64,000 bases of DNA, from assembly GCA_026119935.1 (NCBI GenBank), contig JALRMH010000006.1, positions 620,001 through 684,000 on the forward strand, in the 5' to 3' direction. This DNA comes from Endothia cerciana (lineage: Eukaryota; Ascomycota; Sordariomycetes; Diaporthales; Cryphonectriaceae). The position numbers and the translations under genes were made by a program. Every line of letters starts with the position of its first letter. Position 1 is the first letter of the stretch. The notes beneath the pieces are model-generated. The model was not told where the DNA came from. It saw nothing but the letters and a program-made list of their open reading frames with translations, and searched no databases. This document shows, in pieces, positions 1-11,195 of this stretch.

Positions 1-1014
1 GGTACTCCCGCTGAGGGACGGCGCGTACTCGTCGTACGAGGGCGAGCTGCTGATGCTGCGCGCGCCGGAGCTGCTGCTGCTGCTGTCGAGCCCCGGCATC
101 GAGTCCGTGGTGTAGCGGGTGTCGCGGGAGGACGAGCGCGAGTGCGAGTACTTGTGCCGCGGGCTCTCGGGGGGCGTGGCGTAGGATGTCGTGTCTGCGG
201 GCGCCTGCTCGGCCGCGGCGCGCACCCACAGCTCGGCCATGCGGGCCTCCTCCTCCTTGCGTCTCGCCTCCTCGGCCCTGAGCGCCTTGGCCTCCATGCG
301 GCGCATCTCCTTCTCGTACTGGGCGGTGATCTTCTGGCGGACCGGCTCTAGGAAGGGGTCCATCTCGCGGTACAGGTCGTCCTTGGTGATGCGGAGCTCC
401 CACTCCAGGAGCATCAGGAGCTGCTTCTCCATCAGGTTGACCTCGGTCCGGGAGAACTGGAAGTCGGCAGGGCGCTCGCGCCCCTTGTAGTCCCTGCGGG
501 GCCCGTTCGCGTCATCCCAGGTCTCCGTGTACCTGGCCCAGTGCTTGTTCTTAGGTGAGCTGTCGTTGAGGTACTTGGCGGTGAGGATGAGCGCGGCCAG
601 GAAGATCCTGTGAGCGGTACACCGTAGACCCTTGGCCTCTGGCTGCAGGCGAGACCTGAGACGGTTCAGGTAGACCAGGGTGGACATGAGGGTGGGCACT
701 TGGACGTTTGAGGACCAGACCAGGTTGTAGATGAACTCCTCGAGGGAGGGGAGGAACTTGTCCCCAGATGCAACCGGCGGTGGGCTCCTGGGGGGTGTGA
801 TGGGTAACCTCGTGCTGCTGTTGGGCTGGTATGAGGTTGTTGATGTGGTTGGCGAGGGAGGCATCATGCTCTCGTCGCAGCGGATGACATTTCGTGCGGC
901 CTGTGCGAGGTAGCGGATCATGTCGTCGGTGACCCTCTCATAGATGAACTCATCCAGAGCCCTCGCGTTGAGGTCCGCCGGGCCAAGGGCCGCGCAGAAT
1001 GTTTGTGATGCCAT
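1..1014 (-). CDS. PHO80/PCL-type cyclin (Pho85-family cyclin), 3' end cut by window edge
   Basis: The reading frame is open from the ATG at 1012-1014 to the left edge, about 338 codons, so the C-terminus is missing. After an N-terminal segment of about 50 residues and a Pro/Ser linker comes a cyclin box (about residues 85-200). Recognisable pieces are LEEFIYNLVWSSNVQVPTLM, LVYLNRLRSRL and AAHRI-like helices ending in LLLEWELRITKDDLY. This layout is typical of the PCL1/2-like cyclins that activate the Pho85 kinase; the Aspergillus relative PclA acts in G1/S and conidiation (family knowledge). A Glu/Arg-rich helix (about 215-250) leads into a Ser-rich tail. No intron is seen. Upstream on the same strand lies an unusually long gene-free interval. 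The exact PCL subtype is inferred, not proven. Confidence 0.85.
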   Translation of the reverse strand, partial: MASQTFCAALGPADLNARALDEFIYERVTDDMIRYLAQAARNVIRCDESMMPPSPTTSTTSYQPNSSTRLPITPPRSPPPVASGDKFLPSLEEFIYNLVWSSNVQVPTLMSTLVYLNRLRSRLQPEAKGLRCTAHRIFLAALILTAKYLNDSSPKNKHWARYTETWDDANGPRRDYKGRERPADFQFSRTEVNLMEKQLLMLLEWELRITKDDLYREMDPFLEPVRQKITAQYEKEMRRMEAKALRAEEARRKEEEARMAELWVRAAAEQAPADTTSYATPPESPRHKYSHSRSSSRDTRYTTDSMPGLDSSSSSSGARSISSSPSYDEYAPSLSGST

Positions 1015-1107
1015 GGTGAGCTGTGAGGTGGTGTGAGGGTGAGAGTGTTGGGCGGGGGTCCGAAGGGTTGCCTTTTTGAGGGTTTCGCGGTGGAGGGACC
1101 GCAGCCT

Positions 1108-1170
1108 TTTTTTTTCTACTCGACCTGCAAGTTGGAAAAAAAAAAAAAGGGAAAAAAAAAGGGGGGGGAA
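1108..1170 (-). promoter_or_regulatory. Polypyrimidine tract plus TTGCAG, candidate 5'-UTR intron end
   Basis: On the minus strand about 30 nt of nearly pure C/T end in AACTTGCAG, about 110 nt before the cyclin start codon. This is the expected look of a fungal intron acceptor. A donor-like GTAAGT exists near 1736. No transcript evidence is available. Confidence 0.35.
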
Positions 1171-1620
1171 GACTCGGAGGGTTCCCTCGCGAGACAAGGC
1201 GGATGCCGATGGAGAATGGTAAGAAGGAATGCGTGAGAGCCGTAAGCAGGCTCGAAGGATGTCCGCTTCTATCAGTGTGTTGGTTGGTCGTACTGAAGTG
1301 CCGAACGACGTGGGTAAGAGTGATCAGCCTACGCACGGCAGAGTTTCCACGTGCCGAGGTGGATTGGGAAGTGAGCGCGAGACCTGTTGGTTGCTTGGGT
1401 TGTACCGGCTGATGAGGGTGGAGGTCGGTCAGTAAGTTGTGCCTCGAGGTATGGCTCGGCTGTGTGGGAAGGATGACTGATGAGCCTTGATGGCCGTAAG
1501 GCGAGGTGATGATATTGGAGGCTGTGGTGGACGACAAAAACAATGAATGACGGGGCACACAGGCGGGGGTGAGGTGCAGCAGGGCCAGAAGTATATGAAC
1601 TACGTGTGAGGGAGGGGGGG

Positions 1621-1656
1621 GGTTGGTTGGTTGGTTGGTTGGTTGGTTGGTTGGTT
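1621..1656. repeat. (GGTT)9 microsatellite
   Basis: Nine uninterrupted GGTT units lie in the non-coding interval upstream of the cyclin gene. No coding role is visible. Confidence 0.95.
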
Positions 1657-3125
1657 CTGGGTTCTGGGGAAGAAAGACGAGACCAGACAGACGAACGATT
1701 AAGAGAATTAAAGTATTTGATAGTTGAACGACTTACAAGGTAGGCCTGCCTGTCTTGGGTTCTGGGCCTGTGGGACACGGCGGTATGGTGTAGATGGGCC
1801 TCCTGAGCCAGTCCCAAGGGGCTTGTATGGCTTGTTCGTCAGAGGGTGACGTGCGACTTAGCGGCCCACGAGGCTGAGTCTGGGCGGGGGGTGGGGACCC
1901 TGGGCGTGCAAGGGTGGCCCTGAGACAAGAAGCGGACAGGGCAGGGTGACAGGGAAGGGCGTCTGCTCGAGGGCAAAAGTACCCCCGTACCGACCAGGGA
2001 TGGGTGGTGTGTGCAGGTGTGTGTTTACCGTGGTCAAGAGTGAATGCGGATGGCTGGGCCTAGTCAGCGATCGACCGTTCTGGCTTGGGCTGGAAGTGCT
2101 GCTGCCGTGTCCGCTGGCTGTGGTGCGCAGATGCAGGCAGGACTTTTTGGGTGGTGCAGGAGGTGCAGGAGGCGAGACCCGGGTCGACCTCGTCGGGGCC
2201 CAGGGCGCGACTTGGGGCTCTGACTGGCTCAGCGTGCTCGGCGGGCTGGCGCGGAGGGGGGCCACGAGCAACAGAAGCCTGACTCGAAAGGTCCAAGCAG
2301 GCGATGAGATCGTCTGCCTGGGAAGTCCAGATGACGATTCGTCCTCGGCTGCCCAGAACCTGTCTTGCGACCTGTCTCAGTCCGCCGAGAGTCGAGGCCG
2401 CTCGGGGGGAAGGGGGGGTGGTTTCCTGCCTGCTGGTCTGATTGCTTGCTTGCTTGCCGACTTTGGGGGGGCCCGGTCGACGATATGAGCCACGGGACCA
2501 AGGCTGAATAGTGGTGGCGGCGATACTATGTAGTAGTCTGGGTACTATGGTCGTTGTTCGGGGCTGGCGATGCCGCGGCGTCTAGAGCCTTTGCGGGTGG
2601 CTGAGAACGTCTTCCGAAAGCGGGCCCCAAGCTCGAAGAGGCTGATGAAAACAAAAAAACAAAAAAAAGGCCTGCGCCGGGGAAAAAAAGGGCCCAGGTC
2701 CACAGATAATGCCCAGGAGATGGTCCCAGCAGCAGATTAGTTCCGAACTCTGTTTGTTTCCAAAACAGCTTCTTCGTCCGCGAGCGACAGGAAACTCTGG
2801 GAGACTCCGTAACCGTTGAGGCTTGTTCGGGTCACGGTGGAGCCGTCGTCGTGTGTCTTCTAAGCCGTCACTCAGAATCGCGGGGTTGATCAATGCAGGA
2901 AGGCTCTCCTTGCGCCTTTACAGCGAGTCAAGAAAACCGAAAGCGAGGCGCACTTCAATACCCGTGCTCTCTTCGTCCCGTCCTGAACGGCCTCGGCGTG
3001 CTCGGGTAATCGTCAAAGAAGGAAGGTCGAGACAGGCTTGTCGCGTTGATAGAATCCGATCCAGCGGATGTCTCGTACTGTAATGTGCAGTGCCGAGAGG
3101 AGAAAACGAAAGGTGGAGATTAAAA

Positions 3126-3147
3126 CACGCACACACACACACACACA
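3126..3147. repeat. (CA)n dinucleotide repeat
   Basis: About eleven CA units with one G interruption near the start, in non-coding DNA. Confidence 0.95.
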
Positions 3148-3615
3148 AAATCTCTGGTGCAGCCTCAAGCTGTTTGTTGTAGACAGGTGAGCCTCACGGT
3201 TCATCCAAAGCTTCCTCACGGGTCCCCCGGCTTTGATACAAGTAGTCTGACGACACCTGGGGGGGGAAGGGAAGGCAGGCTGCTCTGTGCGCTCCAAATT
3301 AAACCCGTAGCTGCAGGGTCGAGTGGATCGACTGGATTATTTTCGGCCGCGGGAGATCTACTTGCTGGCGTCTAGAGATTGGTGAAGCGCTGGCGTTCGA
3401 GCAGACGCTGGCAAGGGCCCCCTACGAGCCGGTGGGCGCTGATGATTCGCTCCCGGCGCCTCGCGGAGAGACGCGGCTGGACGGCGCAGCGCTGGGGGCA
3501 GACAGCCTGGCTCCCCGGTCCGGATGAGCTGGTTGGATTGCAGGGAGCGGGACGAGTTTCGACTAACCCTGGTCTCGTACGGTGGATCTCCCGGAGGGAG
3601 GAGATTGTTTGCGGT

Positions 3616-3650
3616 GCGATGCGATGCGACGCGATGCGATGCGATGCGAT
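3616..3650. repeat. (GCGAT)7 pentanucleotide tandem repeat
   Basis: Seven GCGAT units in tandem, the third one changed to GCGAC. A five-base unit in non-coding DNA. Confidence 0.95.
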
Positions 3651-5148
3651 GCGCCCAGGTTAATTATGGAAACCAAAACGTCCAAGCCCTTCCCGGGTTG
3701 CTGGGACTGCGTCTCCGCGATCTGCTGTAGCAAGGCTTGGTCGGGGAACCCAGTCCTAAGAGCTCAGCGTACTGTAGGTAGACTGCCCTGCTCGGTTTCG
3801 TGGTCTTTGCGTATGGCACTCACCCGTTTCCGTAGGACTAGTATGTTGCACCTGTCACGGCTTGAGCTGGACTGGAACGGGTACTCTGCAAACAATCGTG
3901 CCCCCCGGGGGCTGGGTAACGATCAGGGCTGTCCGGGAGATATGAAGGCGGATGCCAGGGGATGGCCGGAGAGGGAGAGCATGCGGATGGCCGAATCCAG
4001 GGCTGGATTGGGAATGATTAATCGATAGTCCTCGAGTTGATTAGGTGGCCAACCCTGAACTATGCACTCGGAACCGACGAAAGGGGGTGAGGTGATCATC
4101 ACGACGCTAACGTTCTGGCAGCCACCCAGGGGCGGGAGGGCCCAGTTGGGAAATCGATATACAGATCAGGGATGGATGGCAGGGAAATAAATTGGCGAGG
4201 GTGTCGCCAATACACATTCCAGTCCTGGAGGGACAGAGGCCGAGCTGGTCTAGCTGGTCTAGCCGGACGTCACGACTCCTTCCTGGCGACGACCAGCAGC
4301 CCTGAACGACAAGCCCTGCCACTGTGCTCCTCCCCCTCTCCCCTCCATGCGCAATTCCACAGCGTGCAACGCAAGCCCAGGGAGGATCACCGACAGGCTC
4401 AACCCTCTAATCTGCGTGTACGGATCCTCTCGTGCTGATGCAACCAACGGTCCTGCGATCCATTCTTGGCGGCTTCTACACACACTCTCGGGATAACAAC
4501 AAGGATCCGCAGGGCTGCTGCAGTCTGCAGAGCGTCGTCAGCTCTGCCCTCTCAACTCCAATTCCTGCTTCAATAATCCAGCCCTCTATCGACAGACTAT
4601 AGCCCGTCTCGTGGGCTCGGTTACGACGAGGGCCATGGCTCTCCGCACCCACACCCCGAGGCCAGCATACCACGTTGTCCAGAATGGACTGCTTGTCAGG
4701 ACCGAGTCCTGCACGGGACAGACCTGACCGCGCACAGGGCTACCGGATCGGTCTCCTGCTGCATCACCAGATAAACTCTGCTGGGCCTCATGGGCCACCC
4801 CACTGGAGCATCTCGGCGCATGACTACTCAGATGAGCGGCGTTGATGGTTGGTGATGACAGCAGCACGCTGTCGACACATGAAACAGCGGGGTCAGTGCC
4901 CCACAGAGAGCCCCCTGCCGGATGCGTCGAAGGGGTCGTCGAGGTCAACTCTTCTTCCGGTTAGCGGCGTTAGAGGGGAGATACCTTGTGGGCGTACCAT
5001 GAAGTCGTCGTCCCTTGTCCCCGTTGATGCCTTTCCTCAGAACGGGCCGCCCATTTTCGGACCCGGGCGACGACATCAACAAACCAACAACAAACAACAA
5101 GCTTGGTCTGCCCTCGATGCGGGCCGGGGGAATCTAGGCAAGCAATAA

Positions 5149-5188
5149 CACAGCGCAGCACAGCGCAGCACAGCACAGCACAGCACAG
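5149..5188. repeat. CAGCA/CAGCG minisatellite
   Basis: Eight pentamers of the CAGCA/CAGCG type run in tandem. They lie in non-coding sequence. Confidence 0.9.
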
Positions 5189-8100
5189 TCATCAGTCACA
5201 TGTCCATTCGACAACCCAGCAGCTTGGCCAGCCCCCGTCTCAGCTACACGGACACCTTCGCCAGAAATGCGATAGCCGCATCGTCCTCGCAGCAGGTCCG
5301 GCCACTTCTGGAGGGCCACAGCTCATCTTGATACGGACGCGGCAGACTCTTGACGTCGTTTCACGTTCCGGCTCATGTCGAACTCTGCAAGCGGCCGCCG
5401 CGCCCTGCCTCAAGCTTTCGATGCCCTCGTCTCTAGGCAGGAGAGACACCCGTCTCACCCCGACGGTTTGAGCATCGTCCTGGAGCAGCCCAGATGCAGG
5501 CCCGAAAGTAAACATTCCCCTCTCCACGGCCACAAGGGGCTAGTTGGCCAGAGACGCATGTCCGGGAGACGAACTTTCGTCCCCCCAGCCGGTTCGGGAC
5601 TGGGGGGGCTTGCGTCCAGTCTATCTCTTTCTCCAGATTTTCAGAGTCTACAGAGGCACGGCAGGCCTGCGGGCCCTGCACGTCCCCCATGCCAGCTGTC
5701 GATCCACCGATTCGCATCACCTCTGCAGATTACCCACCTCGCTCCCCCCGCCGTGAAACGAAACAAAAAAAAAATTCGTTCGCCTAGACGCACATCGCAC
5801 AACCCCGGGAGGATCTGCCGTACTTAAAATGCACATGAGAGTTTGCGCCGGGGGCCAGTAGCGGCCAGTCGTCCGAGGGATCTGTCGACCTCGAGACACC
5901 AATTACGTTAGTACCACTTCCACATACCAAGTAGGCGAGGCCTTGGCCCTGGTTTGGCTTCAGACGTCTTGGCGACCACAGGCGACGACGGATGTACCCC
6001 ACAGGCGGCTCTCACCCCAGACTGGATGAGAGGCTAGTACTACATAGTAGGTGATTCTGACCGCCGCCAAGGCTTTGAAACGGATCCAGGGGCTTCTCAG
6101 CAGCTAAAGGGACGGGCTGGAAGCTATCGCCATTTGCGGCGGTCGCGCCGGGGGTCTTTTGTTGTTGCCAGTTATGGTAGCTCGGTCCCAGCTCGCTGGT
6201 ACCCGCAGAACGTGCGAACGCCCACCCTATCCCATAGCGAGTTGGCACAGGCTTTCTACCCACCTACTGTAGTAGGCATAGTCGGCGCAGCCTTTCCGCA
6301 CTGGCCCAAGGCCTAATTTCACAATCCCGGGGCAGGGCTGGGCACAGGCTTGACTCTGCAATTGGCGAATTTGTCCAGATTCAAGATCGTAGCTGTGTGT
6401 GTGCCAGATAAGGGTTCCCCGAAACCCAAGTCGCTGGTGTCCGCAGAAAGTGGCATGTTCATCATGATGTTATGATGCCGTTTCACCTCCTGGCCTAGAA
6501 GCATGGTATCGGCTCGGGGTCGTGACCCCATGGACCTCGTCCAGCCCTCGGAGTCGTCACAACTCGTCAATGCAGCAGATCAGGAGGGGCCTCGGCGAGA
6601 GCTGAGGGAGATTCAATCACGGCCAAAGAGCTGGCGTTGATCCCCATTCGATAGCATCCATGCCCGAGCGGAGTTGGTGGTCAGGATCAGATTGCCCACC
6701 GGCCTCTTCCTCGGTCTCTCACTGCGGCCGGGGGGTGGGTGCGAAGGAGCCGTCGGCGCATGATGGTTACGTCCGGCGCTTTTGCGGTGTCAACACCGCT
6801 CAGCCAGCCGGACCCGACGTCCGGCATTGATGCCAGACTCCTCCTCTGCAAGATACCCATGCCTCCCACTTCCGGTTCGACACACCCCAGCCTGGACGGA
6901 CCATACCGCCACTGGTTATAGCAGCATAGTGGCCTTTCTGTGAAACATAATTCCCCGGAGCGCCTGTCCACCAATCGTCAGCACAATGGAGCCCAGGGAT
7001 GAGAAGATCGCCCGGTGGGCCCTGATAAGCTTCTCCGGAACTGATCGACCAGGCGTCAGGGACCCCTTTGCTTCCAACGCACACCTCATCCGCCAGCAGC
7101 ATCTCGAATTTACCCGCGAGGCCCATCAGCCGACCACATCAGCAGCGACGAAAGCTTGGGCGTAGAGGATCTGAAGACAGGCAAAGATCCACACCGAGGG
7201 GCCGTCTGCAAGAAGCAGGAAAACAATATTGTCATCTGCAAAGAATGCAACCACTCACCTCGAATCCCTCTGCCCCTCCCTGCCGGGCACCTCTTCCTCT
7301 ATCCCCACCTTGGCGCACAACCGATCTGGCAAGGTGACATGGCATCTGCAGGTGCTAGACCTGTGGCTCTCCCGCGTGCCCTGTCACTTGGGCCCCGCCA
7401 CACAGCTGGCACTGGGCACCGGCGTCGCACCGACGGCCAGTAGGGCCACCCCTTGTCGTTCCAGTCCGGAGTGCGCGCCGAGATCTGGCCTGCGCCCGCC
7501 GTGATTGGCCTGTGAGCTTCCTGAAACAGAGGCCACCTGGAGGTGCTCCCTTTGTGGGAGAGTCCCGCCTGGCTCCAATCATCCCGTGCCGGAGCTCACG
7601 GGACTCTACTAAGTATCCTCGCCTGCTACTGGCGACTGGGATTTTGGAGGGGTTCCATGGGCCCCATGTGAGCACAAGTGCATGAGGCCCTCCGTGGTGC
7701 TGATCAAGAGCAGATGTACCATGTAGTATCGCCTCGATGATGGCGAGCACAGGGTGCGAGGCGAGTTTATTGCGGCCATGCCCCCAGTCGTGGCAGGGGC
7801 GGCGCCGTGGAGGCGAGCCGTGGGCGACGACTAGTACTGTGCTGGAGAAACCCAGTTGTCACCTCCGCGGAGACAAGATCCCCCCAGCCAGCATGTTAGT
7901 TGCCACGATGGTGACCGAGAGACTACACTCTAGTAATAGCAAGACCGTAACACCGCGCAACAATTTCTGTAGCCGGCGTCGCCACTACCCCTCCAAGGCT
8001 CGAGGCCGAGGCCGGCTGCACGCCTTCAGACTGCGGGTGACAGAGGTCTCGATGGCGAGGTGGCACGGCGCCACACACTTTCTCGACTCCGCCTTGCACA

Positions 8101-8477
8101 CCCCCAGGCGGCGTTCTGATGCAAGGCCTACGATCCGCGCCGTGGTGGGTGATATATCTCCCAAGGGGGGGGGGGGTGTAGCTTATGCCAAAGACGGCAG
8201 GGCAAGAGGTGCCCGACGCCCTGGCGCTGACGGAAGAAACCTTCCAGCTCGCCCGCAAGCCGAAGCTCGCGCGTCGAGACGATTGGCATGGCGGCTTTTC
8301 AGAGGACGGACGGACACCGGCGGAGCTGTCATCATCGCTGGTGGTGCCCGAGATGTGGCGGATGACCTGACCTGACCTGCAGCGATAAAACCCGATGCCA
8401 CCCACCATCCGCGAGCAGAGATGCTAAATGGAGGTAACCGAAGCCAATCTCCTGCCCCTCTCTCGGTTTTTTGCCTT

Positions 8478-8505
8478 GTGAGTGAGTGAGTGTGTGTGTG
8501 CGTGT
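8478..8505. repeat. GAGT/GT purine-pyrimidine repeat
   Basis: Three GAGT units run into a (GT)n stretch. Non-coding. Confidence 0.85.
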
Positions 8506-11195
8506 CTTACACCAGCCACTCCGGGGTATGATGATGACCATGGTCATGATTGCCAGCTGGGTCATGCGCGCATGCCAAGATCAAGGTTCGAAGCCGATCA
8601 TGATGCATGCGCCCTTGGATACGAAGGGCGGATACAGCAAAGTATGGTGTGGCATCGCCAAATAGCAACCAAGCCTGAATCGGGCAATACCAAAATAGAA
8701 AATTTTTTGAAGATGGGTTTTGCAAAACGCCGCAGCGAAGGCGATCTGCAAGGCTGCAGGCCCCCCCCCCCCCCAAAGGCACTGCGTTAGGCCAGGATAC
8801 CTCTCGTTCCGGGTTTGGACCGCCAAACCGCGTTTCGCGGCAGCGAGCTCCGTACTGTTTTACGACGGCTGCGTGAGCAGATTAATCTCAACCACCCGGC
8901 CTTCCCAGGACAAAGGCGCGCCTCTGCGTGCTGCAGCCACCCGTAGTGGAGTCCCCCGCCGGATCTACTGTATAGGGTGAGCCCTCCTGCTGCAATATCA
9001 AACAGCACAAAACCTCCCCCCCCCCCCACCCACACAGCTGCTGCTGCTGCTGCTGCTCGCCTGAGGTGCGACATGGGCCGCGACCGTGGCTGAGGCGGTT
9101 GGTCAAACCAGACCTCTCCCGCAGTTACATTATGCGCGTACGAGTAAGACGTGCAATCTCGTTTTGGCGCCGCGGAGATGCTCTGGGCGCCAAAATCAAC
9201 AACGAAAGGTGGGGGCTGGACACAAGCGCGCGCGCCCGAGAGGCCTTCCTTTCTGGGAGGGAGAGAGAGACACACCCACACAGAGAGAGGGAGGGAGGGA
9301 GGGAGGGAGAGGGAAACACAAGCTTTCAGCGCTAAATTGCCGTTCGTTGACAGCCGCGCGCATGGTGGCGGCCGCCCGTCCTTCCCGGAAGGAGAGAAGA
9401 AGAAAAAGCAACCACCTCGCATCATGGCGGCCGGCAGACGTGCATCCATCCCTTGGCATCTGGACCGTTTTTTCAGGACCCCTGAGTATCTATCCCTCAC
9501 TGTTGGCGCAGCTGAAGCCGGGAGCGCCTCCTTTGCATTTCCCCGGATTCCTAGAATAGGCCACCGCGATCAGGTTCTCATCTCCCTCATTAGGACAATC
9601 TTACCACTTCCCGTCGTCTTACACATCGGATTCGTAAATTGTCCACATGCGGCCTCCCTTCTCTGCCCCGTATCGTGGGGCCGCAGTCTCACTGTCATAT
9701 GCTTGAATCCTGCCGGAACGGTAGATTTGGGTGCTCGGCTGCGTTCGCTTGGGGGCGCCGCTGACGGCAGGGCGCGTACGCCCGGTACATACGTCCACGG
9801 CGGGAAGGCGGGAAAGACGCAGGTCGCGGGAGTGATTGGTCCAGCTTGCCGCAGGATTCTATACCGGGATCGCATGGTTCTTCACTTTTCAGGCCTACGG
9901 TATTGGCGACGGCGGTGCTGATGCGGGATGGGTGAGAACTTTGTGGGAACCGGAGTGCTGTTCCTTTGGATCCTCCCCTGCTGGTTTTCCCTCTGGTTCC
10001 AATATCCCCCGGCACCGTGCCATCACGACCCGCCGGCAGGGCTTTTGGTTATTTCGGTCCTGATGTTACCTTGGGAGGAGAGGGTGCCTCAGGTAGCCGG
10101 GTCCGCCCCCCGCAGGTGTCCGTCATCAGGTGTCCTACTCGCCGGCCGTCGGTGGTGCCACGCCTGCTCGGTGTATAGCTGGCGCTGGACATGTCTGAGA
10201 CGTCTCGTGTGCGACCTGTTCATCGTCGGCGGGCCCTGCCGAAGGTCGGACTGACCGTCCACGTGGCTGGACAGATCGCTCGATCGCGAGACCGTCGGCG
10301 GTCGATCGTCGGGAGGCATACGGGGCGGACAGCAGACGCTCTCGCGTTGGCTGCTGCGTGGCCACGGGGTTTTGAGACCGCACCGATGAGGTACCCAAGT
10401 CAGCGGGCTTGATCCCGCTTGGGATCGAAACATTGACTCAGGAGAATGGGCAAGAGTAGAAGAGCAAGCCAGTCAGAAGATTTTGAATGTAGCGTTTGAC
10501 GGACCGCGACGGGCTATTCTCTGGCCACTCCCATGCCATTGAGCGTATTTTCCTTGGTGCCTGTTACCTATCGTTTGGGTGCCTACATCTACCACAGCCT
10601 CACCAATAAACTATCTGTCCCATGACTTTCCCTCCCCCCTCGCCCCAGGTCCACCCGCTGCCACATTGCGTCTACATCGATCTGGCCTGCAAGGACTCAA
10701 CCCCCCACGGGTCCTTGAATGATGCTATCGTCGTATCTTTGCCCATGCCGTACACTTACTGCCTGTGGGCAGCTCCATGCTAGCTGCGGATGTCTCTGTT
10801 CGTCTCCTTTGCAGAAGCCGTGTCCTTGGCCAAAAGTCCTTGCGTAGCCAGCGCACCCTTTGTGGTGACCACCAACATTGAGACCCGCGGGTTCGTGTCT
10901 ATGTTTCGTAGGCCATCTTGTGAACCTGGCTAGGACCAAAGAAAGGCGTGCGCAGCTCTCTCGAGGGCCCGATTCAGCGTCATGGAAAGGGTCTTCCGTC
11001 TGAACGGTGGCCACGTGAATCATCTGACCGGGGCAAAAAGGTATCGATAACGACTGGTAGGACGAGCTTTCGTCAAGCGTACCGTCGACAGAATTTCGAA
11101 TTCCGAATTCTGGAAAGCGATGCGCCCTCGCATGATAGGATGCTGCTTTCTGAGGACAGCGCCCGCCGTGTCTTTCTGGTTTCAACAGGTGCCGA
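8481..11195. other. Gene-free interval with homopolymers and triplet repeat
   Basis: ORFs 9151-9921 (plus) and 8787-9500 (minus) are the longest, but both run through simple repeats (AGGG array, CTG triplets) and lack recognisable domains, so I do not call genes. C runs lie at 8761-8774 (14 nt) and 9016-9027 (12 nt), and a CTG-type triplet array at 9037-9057. A perfect GATCCC/GGGATC inverted repeat with a 4-nt loop lies near 10411-10426. The right part faces the 3' end of the AlkB1-type gene. Confidence 0.55.
9256..9315. repeat. Purine-rich (GA)n/(AGGG)n tract
   Basis: About 60 nt, almost all purine on the plus strand, with GAGA runs and repeated AGGG units and a short CACA interruption. Overlapping ORFs on both strands here are an artefact of this composition. 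Confidence 0.9.

Larger units (their letters stand above)
1015..3100. other. Gene-free interval upstream of the cyclin, probable leader and promoter
   Basis: No ORF here has recognisable protein content. In cyclin (minus) orientation a long pyrimidine tract (about 1138-1170) is followed by TTGCAG near 1123, which looks like the 3' end of a 5'-UTR intron. A GTAAGT donor-like site lies on the same strand near 1731-1736. A GGTT tetranucleotide array sits at 1621-1656. Leader and promoter roles are inferred from position. Confidence 0.45.
3101..8480. other. Gene-free interval with simple repeats only
   Basis: Six-frame ORFs here are short, compositionally random and mostly overlap in several frames. 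The longest (7737-8375 plus and 7923-8408 minus) show no motif I recognise. Base composition resembles the rest of the window, so this is not an AT-rich RIP-mutated transposon graveyard. A (CA)n array (3126-3147), a GCGAT pentamer array (3616-3650) and a CAGCA-type minisatellite (5149-5188) are the only structures seen. Confidence 0.6.

Noticed and set aside
7737..8375. 212-residue plus-strand ORF
   Set aside because: Arg/Gly/Ala-rich random composition, a minus-strand ORF of similar size overlaps it, and no motif is recognised.
8584..8594. tRNA B-box-like word GGTTCGAAGCC
   Set aside because: The flanking bases do not form a T-arm stem, and no acceptor or anticodon arm fits around it.
9151..9921. 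256-residue plus-strand ORF
   Set aside because: It runs through AGGG and GA repeats, overlaps long ORFs in other frames, and shows no domain or conserved-looking motif.
1015..11195. Decayed transposon or RIP-mutated block
   Set aside because: By eye GC stays similar to the genic parts, with no TA-dinucleotide excess, long terminal repeats or transposase fragments visible.
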